A DNA stretch of 40,349 nt, taken from contig JAPKDE010000003.1 in assembly GCA_028822675.1 (NCBI GenBank), positions 1 through 40,349 on the forward strand, read 5' to 3'. Shown here in pieces: positions 33,196 through 40,349 of the stretch (its first letter is position 1; every line of letters starts with the position of its first letter). The DNA is from Dehalococcoidia bacterium. Lineage in GTDB: Bacteria; Chloroflexota; Dehalococcoidia; UBA3495. The position numbers and the translations under genes were made by a program. Under the pieces are notes generated by a model. It did not search any database. It worked only from the letters and a program-made list of their open reading frames with translations, and was not told where the DNA came from.

Positions 33196-34278
33196 CTAGT
33201 CGAACATCATGACGCTGCGGGCAACCGACCCTTCTTTCATGTATTTGAAGGCCTCGTTTACGTCTTCAAGCTTGAGGCGTCGGGATACCAGTTCGTCCAG
33301 CTTGAGCCGACCTTGCAAGTAGAAATCTACGTAGCGAGGCATATCCACCCGGAAATGGTTCGACCCCATGCTGCTGCCCTGGATGCGCCGTTCCCGCAGG
33401 AAAGCCGAGCCGTCCAGCTCAATCTTCACGCCTTGGGGAATCATGCCAATGATGGTTGCGGTGCCACCGGCCCGTAGTATCCCAAACGCCTGTTCCGCCG
33501 TTTCCTTCTTGCCGATGGCCTCAAATGAGTAGTCCACTCCGCCATTGGTCAGGTCTTTCACCTTGGATTCAACGTCGCCACTGGAGGCGTCTATCACATC
33601 GGTAGCCCCAAATTCGCGGGCCAACGTCAGTTTGTCTTCCACGCCGTCAATGGCGATGATGCGTAAGGCACCGGCCAGTCTGGCTCCCTGGATGGCATTC
33701 AGCCCCACACCGCCGCAGCCAATGACTGCCACGGTGCTGCCCGGCTCCACCTTGGCGGTGTTCATTGCCGCTCCCAGTCCGGTGGTAGCGCCGCAGCCAA
33801 TTAAGGCCATCTGCTCAAAGCCGATGTCCTGTTCAATCTTAACCAGCGAATTCTCGTGGACGAGCATCATCTCGGCGTAGGCACCCAGATTGGCAAACTG
33901 GGTCACCGGCGCGCCGCTTTGGCTCAGCCTCGGAGTTTCATCCGGGCCACGCACCAATCCGGTGCGGGAGCAAAGTACTGGCCGCCCGGTTGTGCAGCGC
34001 TCGCATTGGCCGCAGAAGACCGAAAGGCAGCAGATTACCCGGTCGCCGGGGGACACGTAGTCCACCTGGCTGCCCACGGCCTCTACAGTTCCGGCGGCTT
34101 CATGGCCTAATACCACCGGCATGACCGTGGCGTAGAGACCCTCCACAAAATGCAGGTCGCTGTGGCAGACGCCGGAGGCACGGGTGCGCACCAAAACCTC
34201 CCTGGGGCCGGGCAGGGCCACGTCCACTTCTTCCATCTGCAAAGGTTGGTTCACTTCATGCAAAACAGCTGATTTCAT
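33196..34278 (-). CDS. Zinc-dependent alcohol dehydrogenase (MDR, class III-like)
   Basis: 360-residue medium-chain dehydrogenase. Catalytic zinc ligands are C38 (GVCHSD), H59 (GHE) and C162 (LIGCGATTG). The structural zinc site is C89, C92, C95 and C103 (CGQCERCTTGRPVLC). The NAD-binding GCGGVG is at 187-192 with an acidic residue at the end of the next strand (IIAID), favouring NAD. The layout matches the Zn-ADH/formaldehyde-dehydrogenase-like group. No glutathione partner is seen, so class III is only by overall similarity. It is transcribed alone on the minus strand. Its end is convergent with the thioesterase. Confidence 0.92.
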   Translation of the reverse strand: MKSAVLHEVNQPLQMEEVDVALPGPREVLVRTRASGVCHSDLHFVEGLYATVMPVVLGHEAAGTVEAVGSQVDYVSPGDRVICCLSVFCGQCERCTTGRPVLCSRTGLVRGPDETPRLSQSGAPVTQFANLGAYAEMMLVHENSLVKIEQDIGFEQMALIGCGATTGLGAAMNTAKVEPGSTVAVIGCGGVGLNAIQGARLAGALRIIAIDGVEDKLTLAREFGATDVIDASSGDVESKVKDLTNGGVDYSFEAIGKKETAEQAFGILRAGGTATIIGMIPQGVKIELDGSAFLRERRIQGSSMGSNHFRVDMPRYVDFYLQGRLKLDELVSRRLKLEDVNEAFKYMKEGSVARSVMMFD

Positions 34279-34363
34279 GGCCTGTCACTCCTTAAGGGGT
34301 TGTTGGGTGAATTCGTAATATAGCACGCCTGTCCACCCTCAAGGCGAAGCAGGAATTAGAATA

Positions 34364-35695
34364 CTAAACGGTTACGCCAGTGAAGTTGAAACTTGCTAGC
34401 TTCAGGGCTGGCACCCTGGTCGCAAAACCAACCTCGTTAAGAATCAGCTTCGACTCGCGGCCAACCAACTCCACGCCAGCCAGAGCATCCACATAAGACT
34501 GGGTGAAACGAAGGTCTTTTACGGGGTGGGTAATCTGACCGTTTTCGATCATAAATGTGCCGTCACGGGTCATTCCCGTCAGTACACAGCCCTTGGAGTG
34601 TGCCAGACGGGTGTAGAAGAACCGGGTGATGTAGATGCCCCGGTCGGTGGAACCGATCAAGTCTTGGAGGGATGAGTCGCCTTCCTGCATAAACAGGTTG
34701 CTGGCAATGGGCGCTCCGGTGAAGTAGGCCTGGTGTCCCGTAGAGACGACACCGTCTTTGCCGGCCGTGTATGAATTGTGCACCGGGGTGTTAACAACTC
34801 CTGCGGTGATGACATCCACGCGCCGACGTGGCACGCCTTCAGCGTCAAATGGCAACGGCCAGCCCTGGGTGGCAGAACCGTCGTCCCAGATAGTCACACT
34901 GGGACTCATGACCTGGTCGCCGATGATGTCATTCATCCAGCTTCGGCCTTCCTGTACCGCCTGTGCGCCCATGCCGTACATGCTTAGGGCTTCAAGAATG
35001 TCGTCCACGGCGTAGGTGTCCAGCACCACTGGATAACACCCCGGCTCAATGGCCACCGGATTGCGTCCGTCCACCGCCTTGGACACGGCTTCCCGACCCA
35101 GCGCCTCAGTGTCCATGTCGGCCAGTCGCCAACCGCCGCCCTTGGCCCAGCCAGCCGAGTCGTCGCTCATAGTGTTGATGATCAACCCGGCAAACGTTCC
35201 AGCGTGGTAGGCGCGCGTTCCGTGGTTGCTGACCACTGCAATCTCCTGCACACCCGTCCGGCAGGCTCCAGATACGTTCAGGTCATGCTCTTTGCCCTGT
35301 AGGCAGACCCCGTGTACGATCTTGGCCCTAGTATCCGGGCTACAGAAGGCTGTGGCCTCGTCCCAACTCTCGACCGTGGCCGCATCAGACGCTTGGGGCA
35401 GACCCATGAAATTGCTGTCTTCCGGCATGAGCTGAGCGTTTTGGTGGGCTGATTCCACGGCTTTGCGGATACCAGAGTCGCTCAAGTCGTTGGTCGTTGA
35501 CCTACCCAGGCGTTTGCCGACGACCGAGCGGACGTTCAAGACCACGTTGCCGTGGGACACGTTTTGGTGGATTGCCCCGCCGGCAAAGCGGGATAGGCTC
35601 AGGTCTTGGGCGTTGAGATAGATATCGGTCTCTTGGGCCTTGGAGTAACCAAGGGCCTTGTCCAGAAGGGCCAGAGCGGCCTCTCGACCCAGCAT
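34364..35695 (-). CDS. TldE/PmbA-type metallopeptidase subunit
   Basis: 443-residue partner of TldD. TldD/TldE heterodimers are zinc peptidases that degrade unstructured peptides and mature some peptide natural products. The TldE subunit lacks the zinc motif, and none is seen here. Family landmarks: ETDIYLNAQDLSLSRFAGGAIHQNV at the start, VVLDTYAVDDILEALSMYGMGAQAV in the middle, and DRGIYITRFFYTRLAHSKGCVLTGMTRDGTFMIENGQI near the C-terminus. The frame extends to 35803, but ATG at 35695 is chosen because it overlaps the tldD stop by one base (TAATG) and matches the family N-terminus. Confidence 0.9.
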   Translation of the reverse strand: MLGREAALALLDKALGYSKAQETDIYLNAQDLSLSRFAGGAIHQNVSHGNVVLNVRSVVGKRLGRSTTNDLSDSGIRKAVESAHQNAQLMPEDSNFMGLPQASDAATVESWDEATAFCSPDTRAKIVHGVCLQGKEHDLNVSGACRTGVQEIAVVSNHGTRAYHAGTFAGLIINTMSDDSAGWAKGGGWRLADMDTEALGREAVSKAVDGRNPVAIEPGCYPVVLDTYAVDDILEALSMYGMGAQAVQEGRSWMNDIIGDQVMSPSVTIWDDGSATQGWPLPFDAEGVPRRRVDVITAGVVNTPVHNSYTAGKDGVVSTGHQAYFTGAPIASNLFMQEGDSSLQDLIGSTDRGIYITRFFYTRLAHSKGCVLTGMTRDGTFMIENGQITHPVKDLRFTQSYVDALAGVELVGRESKLILNEVGFATRVPALKLASFNFTGVTV

Positions 35696-37161
35696 TACTT
35701 CATCACCCCTACTTGGATGTTTCTGAACCTGGCCGGGGCCGCTCCGTGGCCCGTGTGGCCGATCTGTCCCGGTTGCCCCTTGCCGCAGTTGGGGATTCCC
35801 CACATTGTCCAGAGCTTGTCGTTGCAGACGGCGTCGCAGGAGTTCCAGAACTCGGGCGTGATGCCGGTGTAGGTGCAGTTGCGCAGCATCTTTCCCAGCT
35901 TGCCCTTCTTAATCTCGTAGCCGATCTCCGTGCCGAACTGAAAGTTGAAACGCCGGTCGTCAATGGACCATGACCGGTTCATCTCCATCATGATGCCGTC
36001 TTCGGTGTCGGCGATCAGGTCGTCAAACTCCCAGTTTCCCGGCTCCAGGCTCACATTGGTCATGCGAATCAGGGGAATTCGGTTCCAGGATGCGGCCCGC
36101 ATGGAACCGTTGGGTTTTAGTCCCAAGTCCAGACCTGCAGCGGTCTCCCGGGAGGTCAGGTATCCGGTGAAACGCCCATTCTCGACCACTGGCGTGGATT
36201 GGGCCGGGACACCCTCGTCATCCCAGCCGTAGGAGCCCAGGCCTGGCAGACGCACGCTATCTGCTGTGATGTTCACGTGTTCTGAGCCGTACTGGAAGTT
36301 GTTGAGTTTGTCGGTAGTCAGGAACGACGTTCCAGCGTAGGCGGCTTCTGAGCCAAGGACCCGGTCCAGTTCGATGGCGTGGCCGCAGGACTCGTGTATC
36401 TGCAGTCCCAACTGCGACGCGCCGACGATTAGCGTGGTGACCCCTGACGGACATTGGTCCGCCGACAGCAATGCCACAGCCTCGGTGGCGATACGCTCCG
36501 CGTTGCCGGCCAAGTCCATGGCGTCGACAAACTCCCAGCCTGCGCAGCCCTGTTGCCGCATTGACTGGGGATAGGAACGCCGCTGCACTTCGCCGTTGCC
36601 CCTCGCGGTGGCCATGATACCGCCACCGGCCTCATAGATGGTCTGCTCCACGTGGGCGCCCTCGCTATTGGCGAAAGTCTTGTGCTCTTTTATGAAAATT
36701 AGGTTGCCGGTGCGGGCGGAAATGCCCTTCACCGAGCCCATGCGCTGGTCGGCTTCCAGCAGCAGCCCAAGTTTGTCTTCCAAGGAGATTGTGAACGGGT
36801 CAACCTGGATGGGCGTGGTATAAACGCCCCGGCTGGTGACTGGCGGGCCCAGGGACACTGATCCGTTGCCTGTTTCGGTCGAAGCTTTGGCTATCTCTAC
36901 TGCCAGGCTAGTTATGCGGTCTACCTCAGCAGCCGAGACGATGTTGGTGGAGGCGAACCCCCAAGATCCGTTCACCAGAACCCGCACGCCGATGCCAATG
37001 GACTCGTCGTTACTGAGGGTGTCCACTGCGCCGGAGCGGACGACAAACCGCTCTTGGTTGGTATCAACCAGCCTCACATCGCAGTAGGATGCGCCCTGTG
37101 CTGATGCCAAGTCCAAGGCCCTGGATAAGAAATCATCCATGGGTGTGTATTTCTCCGCCAT
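35695..37161 (-). CDS. tldD: TldD-type metalloprotease subunit
   Basis: 488-residue zinc peptidase subunit. The zinc site is HExxxH at H256-E257-x3-H261 (LQIHESCGHAIELDR); the fourth-ligand cysteine is probably in GIPNCGKGQPGQ near residue 462. Other family segments are DVRLVDTNQERFVVRSG and ESIGIGVRVLVNGSWGFAST at the N-terminus and TGYLTSRETAAGLDLGLKPNGSMRA. It is translationally coupled to the downstream tldE-type gene by TAATG. No obvious ribosome-binding site precedes the ATG. Substrates are unknown: there is no peptide natural-product gene next to it, so general peptide turnover is the default. Confidence 0.93.
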   Translation of the reverse strand: MAEKYTPMDDFLSRALDLASAQGASYCDVRLVDTNQERFVVRSGAVDTLSNDESIGIGVRVLVNGSWGFASTNIVSAAEVDRITSLAVEIAKASTETGNGSVSLGPPVTSRGVYTTPIQVDPFTISLEDKLGLLLEADQRMGSVKGISARTGNLIFIKEHKTFANSEGAHVEQTIYEAGGGIMATARGNGEVQRRSYPQSMRQQGCAGWEFVDAMDLAGNAERIATEAVALLSADQCPSGVTTLIVGASQLGLQIHESCGHAIELDRVLGSEAAYAGTSFLTTDKLNNFQYGSEHVNITADSVRLPGLGSYGWDDEGVPAQSTPVVENGRFTGYLTSRETAAGLDLGLKPNGSMRAASWNRIPLIRMTNVSLEPGNWEFDDLIADTEDGIMMEMNRSWSIDDRRFNFQFGTEIGYEIKKGKLGKMLRNCTYTGITPEFWNSCDAVCNDKLWTMWGIPNCGKGQPGQIGHTGHGAAPARFRNIQVGVMK

Positions 37162-37985
37162 TTAAGCAAGTGGTATTGAGTGATATTGCAATTGGAACAA
37201 AGATTAGCAGACATTCTAAAATAAATCCGCGTGTCTTGAGCGCAATCCCACCCTAAGCCATCATTCCCGATTGCACGGAAAAATGGAGATGGGCGTGGAG
37301 GACACAGTGAGTCACCATTCCTCCCGGGTTGTGAAGGCCCTCTCTGGTTGAGTACGGTTGATGCGAAGCAGGTGGTTCGACAGGCTCACCATGAGCGGAG
37401 GGTGGGTAACGCTGACGCTTCGCACCCCGTCTTTCCCGCGAAGGCTGGAATCCAGAAACACTATTCGAGATGGACGTATCTGCGGTGGGCTACCTGGATT
37501 CCGGCCTGCGCAGGAAAGACGGGGTTGGATGTTGCAGGGATGATGCAGTAACCCCGCTCATCCGGAGCCTTTCGAAGGACTTGCATGAATGTGACTCAGA
37601 AAATTCATCTTTGAACCTAATTACATGCTACTTTGACCAGCTTGACGGTGAAGAATTTCAAGTGCCCCAGTCGGTTACCAGAAGCCTGTCGACCAAGGCC
37701 GTAAAAGATAGCGCTCCGTTGGTTATCAACGATTGTTCTTCGTTTTGATTGTGGGTTATCAAGTGATTGGGACATTGGGATTCAACCGGGCGTCTGGTTC
37801 GTTTTCACAAAAAGACTTGGCCAATGATCGAACCAGGTCTTTTCTCAATCCTTTGGCTAACCTAGTGCTTGAGAAGCCAATCTCCATTTACAACCTGGAG
37901 CAAGCCCTGGGCACAGTTGCTGAGATGGAGCTGCCCCGGTCGTAGCAAGTCTTGCAATGACCGAGACGCCCCTCTGGCTGGGTAT
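37162..37985. other. Long intergenic region with repeat element, no supported gene
   Basis: About 820 bases between tldD and the third flavin monooxygenase gene. It holds the nested inverted repeat at 37370-37578. The rest has short open frames on both strands without family matches or coding texture; 37733-37945 (plus, 70 codons, TTG start) is the best of them but has no ribosome-binding site and no recognised domain. A decayed gene or element is possible. Confidence 0.5.
37370..37578. repeat. Nested inverted-repeat element (REP/MITE-like)
   Basis: Inner arms 37425-37455 and 37494-37524 (31 bases, starting CCCCGTCTTTCC, 28 matches) enclose a 38-base loop. Outer arms contain TTCGACAGGCTCACCATGAG (near 37377-37396) and CTCATCCGGAGCCTTTCGAA (near 37557-37576), roughly complementary. 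Both sequences belong to repeat types common in environmental bacterial genomes (CATTCCCGCG..GGAATCCAG-like and CTTGTCGAAGG-like). There is no transposase, so it is a non-autonomous element. Confidence 0.75.
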
Positions 37986-38861
37986 CTACAGCACCGCTTC
38001 CGCAACCCGTTCTATAGCCTCGTGGGCAGATTTCTCGTCGGTGGTATTGAGCATGTGCACCACGCGGTTGGCCCCAGAGTCGGCAAATCTGCGGTTCATG
38101 TCTCGGTCGTGCGGGGCATCCCACATGGTGATATTCAGGGCAGAATGATCTCGGCCCCTTTGGGTCATCAGTTCTTCAATGTGCTTGCGCGCTCCAGAGA
38201 GTTTACCCGGGTCTTCATACTGAGACGTATTCCGGGCTCGAGGTAGCCAGCCGTCTCCGTAACGAGCGATACGCCGAGCGGCGCTTTCCAGCTCTCCCCC
38301 CACGAATATCGGCGGATGGGGTTTTTGTACCGGCTTGGGTGCGCAGACCAAGGGCGGAAAATCGATGTACTCTCCGTGGTACTCGGTAATCTCAGTGGTC
38401 CACAGTTCTTTCATAACGTCTATGTATTCCCTGGTTTGTTTCCAGCGGTGGGGAAAATCCACGCCCAGTATCTCTGATTCACCCCTCAACCAACCAGCGC
38501 CAATTCCAAATAGGAACCTGCCGCCGGATATTTGATCCAGAGTGGCAACCTCTTTAGCCAGGCGGATGGGGTTGCGTTCTGGCACCAGACAGATGCCGGT
38601 TCCCAATTTGATCTTCTTGGTAACCGTGGCCGCCCCGGCCAGAAATATTAGCGGGTCCACAATCTGGTTGATGCCGCCTTCAGCGTAGAACTTGGGAATT
38701 CCGCCCTGTCGGCCAATGGCTGGTTGGACTTTGAAATCAACTGGAACTACCCCGTGCTCCGGCGCCCAGAGTGACTCAAAGCCAAGATCCTCCACCTTGC
38801 GGGCCAGGTCAATAGTATTGAAATCGTGCTGTGTCATTAGCAAGGCAATGCCGATATCCAT
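37986..38861 (-). CDS. LLM class F420/FMN-dependent oxidoreductase
   Basis: 291-residue luciferase-like TIM-barrel enzyme, third of its superfamily in the window. Landmarks: LGFESLWAPEHGVVPVD near 27-43, KIKLGTGICLVPERNPIRLAKEVATLDQISGGRFLFGIGAGW near 82-123, and GVDFPHRWKQTREYIDVMKELW. The LAKEVATLDxxSGGRFxFGIGAGW block marks the F420-dependent group. GAGG lies 8 bases before the ATG. Its leader is made of short CCAAT/CCAAC repeats (38884-38956). Confidence 0.9.
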   Translation of the reverse strand: MDIGIALLMTQHDFNTIDLARKVEDLGFESLWAPEHGVVPVDFKVQPAIGRQGGIPKFYAEGGINQIVDPLIFLAGAATVTKKIKLGTGICLVPERNPIRLAKEVATLDQISGGRFLFGIGAGWLRGESEILGVDFPHRWKQTREYIDVMKELWTTEITEYHGEYIDFPPLVCAPKPVQKPHPPIFVGGELESAARRIARYGDGWLPRARNTSQYEDPGKLSGARKHIEELMTQRGRDHSALNITMWDAPHDRDMNRRFADSGANRVVHMLNTTDEKSAHEAIERVAEAVL

Positions 38862-38883
38862 GTTATGCCTCTGAAATTATTGT

Positions 38884-38956
38884 TGGTTGGGTCCGGTTGG
38901 CTTAGGTCCGGTTGGATTGGATTGGATTGGATTTGGTTGGGTTCAGTTGGCTGAGC
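38884..38956. repeat. Low-complexity TTGGA/TTGGT repeat tract
   Basis: Repeated GGTTGG and TTGGA units, including four consecutive TTGGA units and two copies of GGTCCGGTTGG, directly upstream of the flavin monooxygenase start (5' leader on the minus strand, G-poor and C/A-rich in RNA). Confidence 0.75.
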
Positions 38957-38960
38957 CCAA

Positions 38961-38998
38961 ATAAAAAGTCCTCCGTAACGTTGCAGCAAAGGAGGACT
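38961..38998 (-). terminator. Intrinsic terminator of the ferredoxin gene
   Basis: AGTCCTCC (38967-38974) and GGAGGACT (38991-38998) form an 8-bp stem, followed on the minus strand by TTTTTATTT. It lies 87 bases after the ferredoxin stop. Confidence 0.8.
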
Positions 38999-39084
38999 CT
39001 AATAAGCAACCTGACCCGAACTTAACGCAGGCCCCTCAGTTGTGGGACAGTTTGAATCTGTGGCTGATTCTAAGAGAAAAAACA

Positions 39085-39309
39085 CTAAGGGAAAAGCTGC
39101 TCACCAGTGTCAGCGTCGGTGACAGTTATTGCGGCCACCGGGCAGTTCTCGGCAGCTTCCAGAATCAGTTCTTCGGTATCGCCGTCCGGGTTGGCCGGAG
39201 CTGCTTGCCGGTCATCGTTCAGCTCAAATGCCTTGGTGGCGATGGTTACACACATTGCGTTGCCCACACAAACGTCGTGGTCAACAGACACCGTAATCTT
39301 TCTTGCCAT
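39085..39309 (-). CDS. Ferredoxin, three-cysteine [3Fe-4S]-type
   Basis: 74-residue electron carrier. Cluster motif C14-x5-C20 ... C56-P; the position of the usual second cysteine is N17. This is the pattern of [3Fe-4S] ferredoxins that serve cytochrome P450s and some other oxygenases. The acidic composition is typical. ATG at 39309 is preferred over the TTG extension to 39327 since MARKITVSVD is the normal start. It has its own terminator at 38961-38998. A partner oxygenase is not next to it; the flavin monooxygenases nearby do not normally need it. Upstream lie a 9-bp inverted repeat, a 12-bp direct repeat and two structured elements. Confidence 0.9.
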   Translation of the reverse strand: MARKITVSVDHDVCVGNAMCVTIATKAFELNDDRQAAPANPDGDTEELILEAAENCPVAAITVTDADTGEQLFP

Positions 39310-39356
39310 GGCGCTTATACCCCGCAAATAGAAAGTTGAAGCCAGAGTGTTCTGAT

Positions 39357-39394
39357 ATTCCAGGCTGTGAAACTGGGGGAACTGTGCCTGGAAT
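39357..39394. repeat. 9-bp inverted repeat upstream of ferredoxin
   Basis: ATTCCAGGC (39357-39365) and GCCTGGAAT (39386-39394) flank a 20-base loop, 48 bases before the ferredoxin ATG. It is either an operator or a leader hairpin. Confidence 0.5.
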
Positions 39395-39442
39395 GCGGCC
39401 TCATTGCCAGGATGGGCAAATTCTAACAGGGGGGAAATAGGC

Positions 39443-39468
39443 GGTCAACCAATCGTGGTCAACCAATC
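39443..39468. repeat. 12-bp direct repeat
   Basis: GGTCAACCAATC at 39443-39454 and again at 39457-39468, 14-base period, next to the first structured element. The spacing suggests a protein-binding site. Confidence 0.65.
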
Positions 39469-39470
39469 AA

Positions 39471-39559
39471 TGAGGTCACAGCGCGGGGGTCTTCACCGGA
39501 GCCAGGAACTCTGGTTGGGTGAGACGCCGCCCACGCACTACAACGGGAGTGTTGCCGTT
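39471..39559. ncRNA. Candidate structured RNA element, copy 1
   Basis: Nested stem: P1 GCGCGGG (39481-39487) with CCCACGC (39530-39536), one C/A position; P2 TCACC (39493-39497) with GGTGA (39518-39522); P3 CCAG (39502-39505) with CTGG (39511-39514). Between P2 and P3 lie GGAG and TTG. A second hairpin AACGG/CCGTT follows at 39542-39559. Strand undecided: the C/A position becomes G-U if the RNA is made from the minus strand. It shares about 70-75% identity with copy 2. I cannot match it to a known RNA class. Confidence 0.5.
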
Positions 39560-39623
39560 TAACCCCACTTGGGCCGCCGAAAAGGGCTCGGCAGTCCTCC
39601 GGGTAAGCTTGGCCGTTTTTTCT

Positions 39624-39726
39624 TGAGGTCCGAGCGTGGGTGAATTTCATCGGAGCCAGGCAAATCTGGTTGGATGATCTGCCACCCACGCGTTATGGGA
39701 CGAGCAAGTCGGTCTGTCTCCGACTT
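39624..39726. ncRNA. Candidate structured RNA element, copy 2
   Basis: Same architecture as copy 1: P1 GCGTGGGTG (39634-39642) with CACCCACGC (39683-39691), nine perfect pairs; P2 TCATC (39647-39651) with GATGA (39673-39677); P3 CCAG (39656-39659) with CTGG (39666-39669); identical internal loop GGAG/TTG. P2 differs from copy 1 by a compensatory C-G to T-A change. A 7-bp hairpin AAGTCGG/CCGACTT follows (39706-39726). It lies between the response-regulator stop and the ferredoxin gene, so a ferredoxin leader or stand-alone RNA are both possible. Confidence 0.5.
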
Positions 39727-39794
39727 TATTTCTGTAATATCTGACTCACGGCGTCGTACGTTTTGGTCCAGCACCGGGTTAATTGGTTCCGGGA

Positions 39795-40349
39795 CTAGCC
39801 GACTGCGTCGTACTCCATCGATAAAGGGACTTTATGAATTTGGTTCACAAACACTTGGATGGCCGTCATGCGCCGGTCCAAGGTTGTCCCTCCTAGTAAT
39901 CCAAATTTTTCATAGATAGATTCTGACTGTCTTTCAACGTTTGCCCGGTCCAAGTGGAGCGTGGCGCAGACCCGGTCGTCGCTGTAGCCCTCGGCCATCA
40001 GGCCCAGCAGGTCTTGTTCCTCACCACAGAGGTCGGTATCCAGCAAATCAGAGTGTTTGCAGAATAGCCGAGCCATTCTCTGAACGATACCCGAGTCCAA
40101 GATCGTCTGGCCTTGATGGACGGCTTCAACAATGCGAATGAGTCCGGTGATGTCAGAAAGGGAATACTTGAGTAGGTAGGCTTTTTTCTCAACGCCGTAA
40201 CGCATCAGATCGGCAACAAATGCCAGGTCGTCGTAGGCAGAGATGACCACAATGCTGGTCTTGGGTTTATTCCGACGAATCTCATGGGCTGCTTGAATCC
40301 CGTCTACCTTGGGCATACGGACGTCTAATATTGCTACGCCGGGACGGGT
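39795..40349 (-). CDS. LuxR/NarL-type response regulator (5' end outside window)
   Basis: Partial gene: 184 codons to the stop at 39795, open at the window edge. The receiver domain is entered at its phosphorylation strand, AILDVRMPKVDGIQAAHEI, with the acceptor Asp encoded near 40325; the Lys/Ser switch region reads VVISAYDDLAFV and GVEKKAYLLKYS. The C-terminal part (about the last 70 residues) fits a LuxR-type helix-turn-helix: EEQDLLGLMAEGYSDDRVCATLHLDRANVERQSESIYEKFG. It is divergent from the usual LT-x-RE-x-EVL consensus, so DNA-binding may be altered. The cognate sensor kinase is not in the window. An apparent internal start at 40316 is not the real N-terminus. Confidence 0.85.
   Translation of the reverse strand, partial: TRPGVAILDVRMPKVDGIQAAHEIRRNKPKTSIVVISAYDDLAFVADLMRYGVEKKAYLLKYSLSDITGLIRIVEAVHQGQTILDSGIVQRMARLFCKHSDLLDTDLCGEEQDLLGLMAEGYSDDRVCATLHLDRANVERQSESIYEKFGLLGGTTLDRRMTAIQVFVNQIHKVPLSMEYDAVG

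Noticed and set aside
35695..35803. 36-residue N-terminal extension of the TldE/PmbA-type protein
   Set aside because: It is out-of-frame sequence of the tldD 3' end; the TAATG overlap and family start place the true start at 35695.
37733..37945. Plus-strand 70-codon frame
   Set aside because: TTG start, no ribosome-binding site, no recognised domain; possibly decayed sequence but not supportable as a gene.
39585..39625. Possible plus-strand terminator CGGC...GCCG followed by TTTTTT
   Set aside because: The stem is only four pairs with a 19-base loop; too weak, and it lies between the two structured elements.
39559..39774. Minus-strand 71-codon frame over structured element copy 2
   Set aside because: The only signal in it is explained by the repeated stem-loops; the equivalent frame in copy 1 gives a different, non-conserved peptide.
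1..40349. CRISPR arrays, tRNA, rRNA, transposases or prophage genes
   Set aside because: Looked for and not found: no regular direct-repeat/spacer pattern, no cloverleaf or rRNA sequence, and no transposase, integrase or phage motif in any frame.

Overview
The window looks like a chromosomal segment of an uncultured Chloroflexota bacterium, most like the SAR202 / Dehalococcoidia group. This is an inference from gene content: three luciferase-like flavin monooxygenases, two very large FtsX-type ABC permeases, a tiny DUF5679-like zinc ribbon, a UGSC-type selenoprotein, and many small dehydrogenases, hydrolases and beta-propellers. No rRNA, tRNA, CRISPR array, transposase or phage gene was seen. 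TTG is often the best-supported start codon, and several promoters match the sigma-70 consensus closely.

Layout. 1-394 is empty. 395-4855 (minus) is a five-gene run: CMD-family protein, class-IV aminotransferase, SMP-30 lactonase-like protein, MSOX-type flavin oxidase and PAC2 protein, suggesting small-molecule or amino-acid catabolism. 5116-5692 (minus) holds a 46-residue zinc-ribbon gene with its own strong promoter and a hairpin-rich tail. 5837-12662 (plus) is a likely operon: histidine phosphatase, cobQ, cobU and a threonine-kinase-like GHMP protein (cobalamin nucleotide-loop assembly), then a tartrate/D-malate dehydrogenase-type enzyme, an alpha/beta hydrolase and a Gfo/Idh/MocA oxidoreductase. 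12700-14520 (minus) holds an unrecognised protein and an Asp-box propeller. 14782-16219 (plus) is a CoA-transferase pair ending at a bidirectional terminator. 16303-17052 (minus) is an SDR lacking the catalytic Tyr and Ser.

17283-25872 (plus) is a four-gene ABC export system with two ~1130-residue permeases and two ATPases, one with an AbrB-like tail. A cupin and a flavin monooxygenase follow. 27743-28278 (minus) is a frameshifted SRPBCC gene. 28501-33157 (plus) carries NIPSNAP, an unrecognised 347-residue protein, a selenoprotein read through an in-frame TGA, an NHL propeller, a second flavin monooxygenase and a PaaI-like thioesterase. 33196-37161 (minus) holds a zinc alcohol dehydrogenase and a TldD/PmbA protease pair. 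37162-37985 contains a nested inverted-repeat element. The right end (minus) has a third flavin monooxygenase, a ferredoxin with three cysteines, and the 3' part of a response-regulator gene.

The most interesting signals are: (1) the UGSC selenoprotein with its SECIS-like hairpin, partner gene and consensus promoter; (2) two tandem structured elements at 39471-39726 whose stems show a compensatory base-pair change, a candidate undescribed RNA or riboswitch-like motif; (3) the giant ABC permeases with paired jelly-roll-like extracytoplasmic segments and an ATPase with an AbrB-like tail; and (4) the SDR without its catalytic Tyr/Ser.
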